Positions 1 through 5,067 of a stretch of 5,984 nt of DNA are shown one piece after another. The position numbers and the translations under genes were made by a program. Source of the DNA: an uncultured Oscillospiraceae bacterium (GTDB lineage Bacteria; Bacillota; Clostridia; Oscillospirales; Oscillospiraceae); NCBI GenBank assembly GCA_900763995.1, contig CAAFMK010000123.1, positions 1-5,984 on the forward strand, read 5' to 3'. Within the stretch, counting starts at the first letter, position 1; each line of letters starts with the position of its first letter. The notes beneath the pieces are model-generated. The model searched no databases. It worked only from the letters and a program-made list of their open reading frames with translations, and was not told the DNA's origin.

Positions 1-11
1 GACACATGCAG

Positions 12-40
12 TTGACAAAGTGCTCAATATCAATTATGCT
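12..40 (+). promoter_or_regulatory. Main promoter of the lsr operon (sigma-A/sigma-70 type)
   Basis: TTGACA at 12-17 matches the -35 consensus perfectly. It is followed by exactly 17 bases and then TATGCT at 35-40, which matches the TATAAT box at four of six positions including the first two bases and the last. Transcription would start near 47-48, giving a leader of about 50 bases before lsrA. This placement rules out the in-frame start codons at 20 and 44, which lie in the promoter or at its start point. An inverted repeat TTGA (12-15) / TCAA (24-27) overlaps the -35 region and could be part of a repressor site, but that is only a suggestion. Confidence 0.72.
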
Positions 41-63
41 AGGATGGAACAAAAGATTATGCG

Positions 64-84
64 ATGTAACATTTGTGACTACAT
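64..84. promoter_or_regulatory. Leader inverted repeat enclosing TTGTGAC; candidate operator or RNA loop
   Basis: ATGTA (64-68) and TACAT (80-84) are perfect inverted arms around an 11-base spacer. The spacer ends in TTGTGAC (73-79), the exact complement of the GTCACAA found between the arms of the inverted repeats before lsrB and before lsrF. It sits just downstream of the promoter, where a repressor could block transcription. The arms are short, so a five-pair RNA hairpin alone would be weak. LsrR is the known regulator of lsr operons, but its binding site cannot be assigned from this sequence. Confidence 0.35.
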
Positions 85-97
85 AGCAGTGGGAGGT

Positions 98-1624
98 ATG
101 GACTTGGAAAACAGGACTGCTTCATCCGAACGGGATACTCTTTTGTCGGTTCGTAATGTATACAAGTCATTTGGTCTAAACGCCGTATTGAAGGGGATCA
201 GCTTAGATCTGGCACCTGGTGAGGTTTTATCACTGATCGGCGGAAATGGCGCAGGAAAAAGTACCCTGATGAAGATTATCATGGGTATTTACAGCTATGA
301 CAGCGGAGAAATCTCGGTCAACGGCCGGGAAATGACCGTCGGAAAACCCTCTGAGGCGCTGGCGCAGGGTGTCTATATGGTGCCCCAGGAGCCGCTTCTC
401 TTCCCAAACATGACTGTTGAGGAAAATATTCTGATCGGATTTGATCGACCCTATGCTGAACTGCACCAGGAGCTGGTGGAGAAAATGGAGCATTTGGGCT
501 GGCGAATCGGGCTGGAGCGCAAGGCAAGCAGTCTCTCCATCGCAGAACAGCAGCTGGTAGAGATTCTTCGTGGACTGCTCCGCCATGCAAAAGTTTTGAT
601 TTTGGATGAGCCCACCAGTGCCCTGACCTTTAAAGAGGTGGAGAGCCTGTTCCAATGTATGGAGGATCTTAAGGCCCAGAAAATTGGAATGATCTACATC
701 ACCCACCGCTTAAATGAGGTCTTTCAGGTTTCTACCACAGTGGCTATTATGCGGGACGGTGTCATCACCCTCAGCGGCCCTGTTTCCAATTTCACCAAGG
801 ATGATCTGGTGCGTGGACTTCTGCCCACAGAGGCCAGCCAGCGCAAAGCCCATGTCAGCAGCAAGGTGGACTACTCCAAGGCCCCCGTCCTGGAATTACA
901 TAGCTTCAGCGGGTATGGCTTTACGGATATTTCCCTCAATGTCTATCCAGGTGAAATTTTGGGCCTGGCCGGTGTGGTTGGCGCTGGCCGGACTGAGATG
1001 GCTCTGACAATTTTTGGGCGAGATAAGTCCCTGGGCGGCAAAGTGCTTTTGGACGGAAAGGATATAACCGGTCTGAAAACACAAGCTGTAATCAAGGCCG
1101 GATTAAACTATGTATCCGAAGATCGCCATGCAGATGGTCTGTTCAAAATCAGCGATGTGGCCTGCAACACCACCAGTGCGCTATTGGATGCAACCAAGCT
1201 GGGACGATTTTTCCTCAATCGTAGGGAAGAAAAGCGCATTACTCAGGGATATGTTGATGATTTCCGCATCAAGGTGACCGGGCAGGATCAGCTGACAGGA
1301 AGTCTTTCAGGGGGAAATCAGCAAAAAATCGTCATCGGGCGCAGCCTGTCTACCGCTCCCAAGCTGGTGATTTTGGATGAGCCTACCCGTGGTATTGATG
1401 CAGCAGCCCGTGGGGATGTGTACAACATCATTCATCAGCTGCGGGATCAGGGGGTCTCCATTTTGTTGATCTCATCGGATATGGAAGAGATCGTGGAACT
1501 GAGTGACCGGGCCATGAGCATCTATCTGGGTCGCGTGAATCGTGAATTTACCAAAGATGAGATCAATGAGGACAATTTGACCAGCGCCGCCTTTGGTCTG
1601 GAGCGAAAGGAGGCAACTGTATGA
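98..1624 (+). CDS. lsrA: AI-2 import ABC transporter, ATP-binding protein LsrA
   Basis: Cytoplasmic ATPase with two fused nucleotide-binding domains that powers AI-2 import through LsrC/LsrD; 508 residues from this start, close to the 511 of the E. coli protein. Domain 1 has Walker A GGNGAGKST (48-56), the LsrA-type Q-loop stretch VPQEPLLFP (95-103), a degenerate signature LSIAEQQ (146-152), Walker B LILDEP (167-172) and switch His203. Domain 2 has a Walker A lacking its lysine (GVVGAGRTE, 292-300), signature LSGGNQQ (403-409) and Walker B VILDEPTRGID (424-434), with Ser-Ser where the switch His is expected. This one-good, one-degenerate pattern is usual for sugar-type importers of this class. 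The start is uncertain: GGGAGG at 91-96 is only one base from ATG 98 but seven bases from the in-frame TTG at 104, so synthesis may begin at 104. Ribose RbsA is a close paralogue; the VPQEPLLFP stretch and the lsrC/D/B/F neighbours favour LsrA. It overlaps lsrC by four bases. Confidence 0.95.
   Translation: MDLENRTASSERDTLLSVRNVYKSFGLNAVLKGISLDLAPGEVLSLIGGNGAGKSTLMKIIMGIYSYDSGEISVNGREMTVGKPSEALAQGVYMVPQEPLLFPNMTVEENILIGFDRPYAELHQELVEKMEHLGWRIGLERKASSLSIAEQQLVEILRGLLRHAKVLILDEPTSALTFKEVESLFQCMEDLKAQKIGMIYITHRLNEVFQVSTTVAIMRDGVITLSGPVSNFTKDDLVRGLLPTEASQRKAHVSSKVDYSKAPVLELHSFSGYGFTDISLNVYPGEILGLAGVVGAGRTEMALTIFGRDKSLGGKVLLDGKDITGLKTQAVIKAGLNYVSEDRHADGLFKISDVACNTTSALLDATKLGRFFLNRREEKRITQGYVDDFRIKVTGQDQLTGSLSGGNQQKIVIGRSLSTAPKLVILDEPTRGIDAAARGDVYNIIHQLRDQGVSILLISSDMEEIVELSDRAMSIYLGRVNREFTKDEINEDNLTSAAFGLERKEATV
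1606..1613 (+). promoter_or_regulatory. Ribosome binding site of lsrC, inside the end of lsrA
   Basis: AAAGGAGG lies seven bases before ATG 1621 and within the last lsrA codons. It fixes the lsrC start and, with the ATGA overlap at 1621-1624, suggests translational coupling of ATPase and permease. Confidence 0.85.
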
Positions 1625-2634
1625 ATAAGCTCAAATCTCTGGGTAAAGCCAGAGAGATCAATAGCTTTTTGTTCTTGGTTGCACTGTTTGCCATTGTAAG
1701 TCTGATAAACCCGGATTTCGCATCTTCTGAAAATATCTCCGCCTGCTTTAACTCCTCTGTGGTGTATATTCTCATTGCGATTGGTATGGCCTTTGCCATT
1801 CTGGTAGGGGAAATTGATGTCTCTGTGGGCTCCACACTGGGCTTTGTTGCCACTGTGGTCGGTACCATGCTCCGTGATGGAGCCAACTGGGGGGTCGCCT
1901 TTGCTGTTGGTATCCTCATCGGTGCAGTGGTCGGCCTGATCAATGGCTGGGGGGTCGCTGTGATGGGCATCCCCTCCCTGATTTTCACCCTGGGTGTAAA
2001 CGGCGTACTGCGTGGGGCTATGTATGTGTACTCCAACGGTGCCTGGGTGGAGAACCTGCCCAAGTCCTTTAAAAACTTCTCCTCTGTCACCATTTTTGGC
2101 GACTTTACTGTGTATTTCTTCTGCTGTCTGCTGCTGGTGGTGGTGATCCACCTACTCCTGACCCGCACCCGTCGCGGCCGCTATTTCACCGCCGTAGGTG
2201 ACAACGCAGGGGGAGCTGCTCTGGTGGGCATTTCAGCCGTCAAAACCAAGGTGCTGGCCTATGTGATCTGTGGCGTAATGGCCGCCATTGCTGGTATTAT
2301 CTTTTGCAGCCGTATCGGCTTTGTCACCTCCATCTCTGGCAACGGATACGAGATGAAGGCTGTGGCCGCCTGTGTGCTGGGTGGCATCAGCCTAAGCGGC
2401 GGCGTGGGCAGTGTGATCGGCGCTGCTATTGGCGCTGTTATTATGAGCTCTATCAGCTATCTGCTGGTCTTTATGGGTTTCTCTTCCAATTATGACAACG
2501 CCATCACCGGGGTCATCCTCATCACCATCGTGGTCATTGATGCCCTGATCCAGCATCGCAGTGCAGTCCGTATCCGCCACGAGCGCCTGTTGGCCCGCAC
2601 AGCCAATGCTGTGGAAGGAGGCAATTCCAAGTGA
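1621..2634 (+). CDS. lsrC: AI-2 import ABC transporter, permease LsrC
   Basis: Integral membrane permease of the branched-chain/ribose-type (BPD_transp_2) family, 337 residues against 342 in E. coli LsrC. Hydrophobic stretches near 16-33, 46-62, 70-82, 92-115, 118-135, 160-180, 210-228, 247-285 and 294-310 fit a multi-span permease. The family motif GEIDVSVGS is at 63-71. The cytoplasmic loop contacting LsrA is probably around 181-208, with Arg/Lys-rich TRTRRGRY followed by GDNAGGAALVGIS. The Gly-rich CVLGGISLSGGVGSVIGA segment (251-268) is typical of this family. The ATG overlaps the lsrA stop and the TGA overlaps the GTG of lsrD, so the three genes are tightly coupled. Sequence alone would also allow a ribose or rhamnose permease; assignment to AI-2 rests on lsrA, lsrB and lsrF alongside. 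No truncation or frameshift is seen. Confidence 0.93.
   Translation: MNKLKSLGKAREINSFLFLVALFAIVSLINPDFASSENISACFNSSVVYILIAIGMAFAILVGEIDVSVGSTLGFVATVVGTMLRDGANWGVAFAVGILIGAVVGLINGWGVAVMGIPSLIFTLGVNGVLRGAMYVYSNGAWVENLPKSFKNFSSVTIFGDFTVYFFCCLLLVVVIHLLLTRTRRGRYFTAVGDNAGGAALVGISAVKTKVLAYVICGVMAAIAGIIFCSRIGFVTSISGNGYEMKAVAACVLGGISLSGGVGSVIGAAIGAVIMSSISYLLVFMGFSSNYDNAITGVILITIVVIDALIQHRSAVRIRHERLLARTANAVEGGNSK
2615..2621 (+). promoter_or_regulatory. Ribosome binding site of lsrD, supporting a GTG start
   Basis: AAGGAGG lies nine bases before GTG 2631, inside the last codons of lsrC. No ATG is available in this frame at comparable spacing, so the GTG overlapping the lsrC stop (GTGA) is the best start for lsrD. 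Confidence 0.82.
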
Positions 2635-3674
2635 AAACAACACACTCCCGTACATTGCGCGGCAAGGCAAACAGCTGGAACATCTTCCTGCTGTGTGTCC
2701 TTGCAATGGAATTCATTGTTTTTGGTGCGGCAAACCCGAAATTCCTCCGTATCCCCCTGCTGCTCTCCAGTGTCAACGACTTTATTGCCATCTGTCTGAT
2801 CAGTCTGTTTGTTACCTTTGTTATGATCACTGGCGGAATTGACATTCAGGCCGGTGCCATCGTTGGCCTTACTTCCATCATCATTGGTGTGGCGTGGCAG
2901 GATTTTGGCTTTAACATCTGGGGCGCTGTGCTTCTGGCTGTGGTGGCCGCCGCTGTATGTGGTGCTCTGTCCGGTTTCTTCATCGCATACTGTAGGGTAC
3001 AGGCTATGGTGGTCACCTTGGGCGGCAGCTTCCTGTATGCCGGCCTGGCCCTGCTGGTATCCACCCTCAGCTCTACAGAGAGCTATCAGGGCATCAGCGG
3101 CTTTCCTGACAGCTTCAAGGCGCTGACTAAATTCAAGCTTTTCAATGTGATCCCCTCCCAGCTTATTATCTTTGTGGTCATGATCGTCATTGCCTATCTC
3201 CTGCTCCATAAGAGCAAATATGGCCGCCGTGTATTTCTGGTTGGAGTCAATCCTCAGGCCGCTGAGTTCTCTGGCATCAACTCCCGTCTGGTCATTATGT
3301 CCACCTATATCCTCAGTGCCATTAGTGCTGCTATTGCGGGCATTGTGCTGACCTCCTATCTTGGCACCGCCAAGAGCGATCTGGGCAGTACCCTGACCAT
3401 GAACATCATCACCGCCTGTGTGTTGGGCGGAACTCTCTCCACCGGCGGCAAAGGCAATGTGATTGGTACGGCGCTGGCCGCACTCATCATTGGTCTGATG
3501 CGCTTTGGACTGCCCCTCTGCTTCAAGGTTGGAACCCAGTATCTGGATATTCCTGTGGGTGTACTGCTCGTTTTGGTGGTCGTGGGCCGTGCGATTATGG
3601 AGAAGCCCCAAACCGCCGTTGTACTTTCAAACCTGAATAACAAATTCCGTCCTGGGGCAAAAGCCCAATCATAA
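2631..3674 (+). CDS. lsrD: AI-2 import ABC transporter, permease LsrD
   Basis: Second membrane permease of the importer, 347 residues against about 330 in E. coli LsrD; the extra length is mostly at the polar N-terminus (1-16) and the C-terminal tail (323-347). It resembles enteric LsrD in order and detail: TGGIDIQAGAIVGL (67-80) is the family GGID motif, GFPDSF (157-162) corresponds to GFPMAF, the probable LsrA-contact loop reads LHKSKYGRRVFLVGVNPQAA (192-211), and TAKSDLGS (246-253), VLGGTLSTGGKGNVIGTA (264-281) and VVVGR (316-320) follow. Hydrophobic spans occur near 17-33, 50-67, 73-90, 97-120, 126-145, 176-192, 221-241, 257-268, 276-292 and 308-320. It pairs with LsrC to form the AI-2 channel. 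The GTG start overlaps the lsrC stop by four bases. The gene ends 54 bases before lsrB, the first break in the tightly packed operon. Confidence 0.93.
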   Translation: MKTTHSRTLRGKANSWNIFLLCVLAMEFIVFGAANPKFLRIPLLLSSVNDFIAICLISLFVTFVMITGGIDIQAGAIVGLTSIIIGVAWQDFGFNIWGAVLLAVVAAAVCGALSGFFIAYCRVQAMVVTLGGSFLYAGLALLVSTLSSTESYQGISGFPDSFKALTKFKLFNVIPSQLIIFVVMIVIAYLLLHKSKYGRRVFLVGVNPQAAEFSGINSRLVIMSTYILSAISAAIAGIVLTSYLGTAKSDLGSTLTMNIITACVLGGTLSTGGKGNVIGTALAALIIGLMRFGLPLCFKVGTQYLDIPVGVLLVLVVVGRAIMEKPQTAVVLSNLNNKFRPGAKAQS

Positions 3675-3681
3675 CCTTGTA

Positions 3682-3705
3682 TTTAGAGTGTCACAATGCT
3701 CTAAA
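3682..3705 (+). promoter_or_regulatory. Hairpin between lsrD and lsrB with GTCACAA in its loop
   Basis: TTTAGAG (3682-3688) pairs with CTCTAAA (3699-3705), seven perfect pairs, with two possible G-U pairs inside (3689/3698 and 3690/3697). The loop region includes GTCACAA (3690-3696). The stem is AU-rich and is not followed by a run of T, so it is not a convincing terminator. Position between permease and binding-protein genes fits a partial attenuator, an RNA processing or 3'-end protection point that lets lsrB mRNA outlast the rest, or a protein-binding palindrome. Which of these applies cannot be told from sequence. Confidence 0.45.
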
Positions 3706-3715
3706 ATATAGAATT

Positions 3716-3721
3716 AGGAGG
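3716..3721 (+). promoter_or_regulatory. Ribosome binding site of lsrB
   Basis: AGGAGG is seven bases before ATG 3729, an ideal spacing. The site lies 11 bases after the hairpin ending at 3705 and is not masked by it, consistent with strong independent translation of the binding protein. Confidence 0.88.
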
Positions 3722-3728
3722 AAAAATC

Positions 3729-4868
3729 ATGAAGAAACTACTTGCTCTGGCACTCAGCCTGGCCATGACACTGTCTCTGGCCTCCTGTGGTGGAACCGAT
3801 ACCACAGGCTCTGCCTCCGGCTCCGGCTCTACCTCTGGCTCCGGCTCCTCAAGCGGCTCCAATGTCTCTGCCAGCTCTGTGGAGGGTAAAACAGTCACCT
3901 TTATTCCCAAGGTCACTGGCAACGCCTTCTTTGAGGTGGCCAACAAGGGCGCTCAGAAGTTTGCCTCTGAGTGGGGGATCACCGTTGACTATCAGGGCAG
4001 CCCCAACGCCGCTGTCGCCGACCAGGTTCAGGTCATCAACACCGCTGTTGCCTCTGGCACCGATGCCATCTGTATCTCCACTGTTGACGCCGCCGGTGTG
4101 GCTGATGCCCTCCAGGCTGCCCGTGACGCTGGTGTAGTGGTCACCACCTGGGACTCTGACGCTGGTGTTTCCGACCGCTCTTTGATGGTCTCTCAGGGCA
4201 CACCTGAGGTTCTGGGTCGTATGCTGGTGGACATGGCTGTCACTGGTCTGGAGGCCCGTGGTATTGACCCCAAGGCAGATGAGGTTACTTATTGCTGGCA
4301 CTACTCCCAGGCTACTGTGACCGACCAGAACAGCTGGCAGGTCGCTGGTGAGGCCATCATTGCCGAGGAGTATCCCAACTGGAAGAATGTGGCTCCCGAT
4401 AACTACTACTCCAATCAGGATGCCGAGCAGGCCATCACTGTGGGCGAGGCTGTTCTGGCCGCACACCCCGACATTGATGTGATCATCTGCAACGACTCCA
4501 CCGCTCTGCCCGGTCAGCTTCAGGCCGCTGAGAACAAGGGTTACAACAAGGACACCATCACCATCACTGGTTTTGCCACCCCCAACTCCATTAAGGAGTA
4601 CTGCTCCAACGGCACCCTGGTCAACTGGGGTCTGTGGGACTGTGCCATCCAGGGCGGCATGGGCTGCTATCTGGCCGCCTACCTGGCCGCTGGCAATGAG
4701 GTTACTGTAGGCGATGTCATCACCATCCCTGGCATTGGCGACTGTGAGGTTCTGTCCAACGACAGCATTGCTGAGGGCGCTGAGACCTCTGAGAGCAACA
4801 ACGGCGTGGTTCTGCTGCCTGAGCGGGTCGTGTTCAACGCAGAGAATATGGATCAGTACGACTTCTAA
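3729..4868 (+). CDS. lsrB: AI-2-binding lipoprotein LsrB (substrate-binding subunit)
   Basis: Extracellular receptor that captures AI-2 and delivers it to LsrC/LsrD; 379 residues against 340 in E. coli. Residues 1-19 are a lipoprotein signal (Lys-Lys then a hydrophobic core) with lipobox LASC and lipidated Cys20. A Gly/Ser-rich tether (about 21-50) explains the extra length. The type I periplasmic-binding fold starts at TVTFIPK (55-61). Compared from memory with enteric LsrB, four AI-2 contacts are kept: Lys61 (K35), Asp142 in TWDSD (D116), and Asp199-Gln200 in TVTDQ (D166, Q167). Two differ: Asn255 for P220 and Ser257 for A222, in VIICNDSTALP. Other LsrB landmarks are QGTPEVLGRMLVDMA (156-170), GLWD (301-304), LLPERVVFN (362-370) and the C-terminal YDF. 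The mature protein has seven further cysteines. Codon choice is strongly biased to C- or G-ending codons, in keeping with high expression. Binding of another AI-2-like sugar is not excluded, but LsrB is much the best call. Confidence 0.94.
   Translation: MKKLLALALSLAMTLSLASCGGTDTTGSASGSGSTSGSGSSSGSNVSASSVEGKTVTFIPKVTGNAFFEVANKGAQKFASEWGITVDYQGSPNAAVADQVQVINTAVASGTDAICISTVDAAGVADALQAARDAGVVVTTWDSDAGVSDRSLMVSQGTPEVLGRMLVDMAVTGLEARGIDPKADEVTYCWHYSQATVTDQNSWQVAGEAIIAEEYPNWKNVAPDNYYSNQDAEQAITVGEAVLAAHPDIDVIICNDSTALPGQLQAAENKGYNKDTITITGFATPNSIKEYCSNGTLVNWGLWDCAIQGGMGCYLAAYLAAGNEVTVGDVITIPGIGDCEVLSNDSIAEGAETSESNNGVVLLPERVVFNAENMDQYDF
3807..3860 (+). repeat. Imperfect GGCTCC-type tandem repeat encoding the LsrB Gly/Ser tether
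   Basis: Repeated GGC-TCC/TCT codon pairs encode alternating Gly and Ser over residues 27-44 of LsrB, with single Ala and Thr interruptions. It begins seven residues after the lipidated cysteine and joins the anchor to the folded receptor across the cell wall zone. Such short in-frame repeats can change length by slippage without breaking the reading frame. Confidence 0.75.
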
Positions 4869-4907
4869 GATCCTTCCCTATCCCGAACTGATTTTGCAGT
4901 CCCTTAC

Positions 4908-4913
4908 TATAAT
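4908..4913 (+). promoter_or_regulatory. Perfect TATAAT, possible internal promoter -10 for lsrF
   Basis: TATAAT lies 39 bases after the lsrB stop. At 16-18 bases upstream (about 4884-4891) there is no recognisable TTGACA, and there is no TGn extension before it, so any promoter here would be weak or activator-dependent. If it works, transcription would begin near 4920 and the whole structured leader to 5067 would belong to the lsrF message. Confidence 0.25.
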
Positions 4914-4942
4914 TTGGGGTGCAGGATGGCGTTGCCTTCTGC

Positions 4943-4970
4943 CGGAGTCCGGTCACAAGATCGGACTCCG
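4943..4970 (+). promoter_or_regulatory. Strong hairpin A in the lsrB-lsrF gap, GTCACAA in its loop
   Basis: CGGAGTCCG (4943-4951) and CGGACTCCG (4962-4970) form nine perfect, GC-rich pairs, with a possible G-U closing pair at 4952/4961. The loop begins with GTCACAA (4952-4958). No T run follows, so it is not a standard intrinsic terminator. It may stabilise the 3' end of lsrB mRNA or be one state of a switch, because its right arm is shared with the next stem. Confidence 0.6.
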
Positions 4971-5017
4971 CTGCCGCAGATACATAGTGTCAGGAATGTG
5001 TGTCTGCGGGAGCGGAG
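4966..5017 (+). promoter_or_regulatory. Long hairpin B in the lsrB-lsrF gap, competing with hairpin A
   Basis: CTCCGCT (4966-4972) pairs with AGCGGAG (5011-5017). After a single G-G mismatch (4973/5010), 4974-4986 pairs with 4997-5009 over 13 positions, 11 Watson-Crick and two G-U. This gives a 20-pair interrupted stem with a 10-base loop (4987-4996). Its outer left arm overlaps the right arm of hairpin A by five bases (4966-4970), so A and the full B cannot coexist, although A and the inner 13-pair part of B can. No T run follows the stem. No known riboswitch class is recognised. Confidence 0.6.
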
Positions 5018-5023
5018 CATAGA

Positions 5024-5067
5024 AGTTATCCGCCCGTTTATGATATATATTTAAGGAGGATATAACT
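5024..5067 (+). promoter_or_regulatory. lsrF ribosome binding site with a possible masking stem
   Basis: AAGGAGGA (5053-5060) precedes ATG 5068 at good spacing. Upstream, ATCCGCC (5028-5034) can pair with GGAGGAT (5055-5061) with one G-A mismatch, and AGTT (5024-5027) continues with AACT (5064-5067) across a two-base bulge (5062-5063). About ten pairs would then cover the Shine-Dalgarno sequence around a 20-base AT-rich loop. The pairing is seen in the sequence; a role in holding back lsrF translation is inference. Confidence 0.45.

Noticed and set aside
72..78. CRP-type site from the TTTGTGA half-site in the leader
   Set aside because: There is no matching TCACA half at the required spacing, and the position is downstream of the transcription start.
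20..97. N-terminal extension of LsrA starting at GTG 20, or at ATG 44 or 59
   Set aside because: GTG 20 and ATG 44 fall within or at the start point of the promoter, no Shine-Dalgarno sequence precedes any of them, and the extra residues have no counterpart in LsrA.
1522..2168. Two overlapping minus-strand frames opposite lsrC (about 200 codons each)
   Set aside because: Low-complexity products, no ribosome site seen, and fully overlain by a well-supported gene.
2490..3611. Long minus-strand open frame of 373 codons opposite lsrD
   Set aside because: It is antisense to a clear permease, its product is rich in His, Gln, Asn and Asp with no recognisable domain, and it follows from the codon bias of lsrD.
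3849..4466. Minus-strand frame of 205 codons opposite lsrB
   Set aside because: Explained by the strong codon bias of lsrB; no motif or start signal supports it.
98..4868. Ribose or rhamnose importer (rbs/rha type) instead of lsr
   Set aside because: The families are related, but VPQEPLLFP in the ATPase, the AI-2 contact residues and YDF end of the binding protein, and LsrF downstream all point to lsr.
4943..5017. Intrinsic terminator between lsrB and lsrF
   Set aside because: The stems are strong, but neither is followed by a run of T; the next bases are CATAGAAG.
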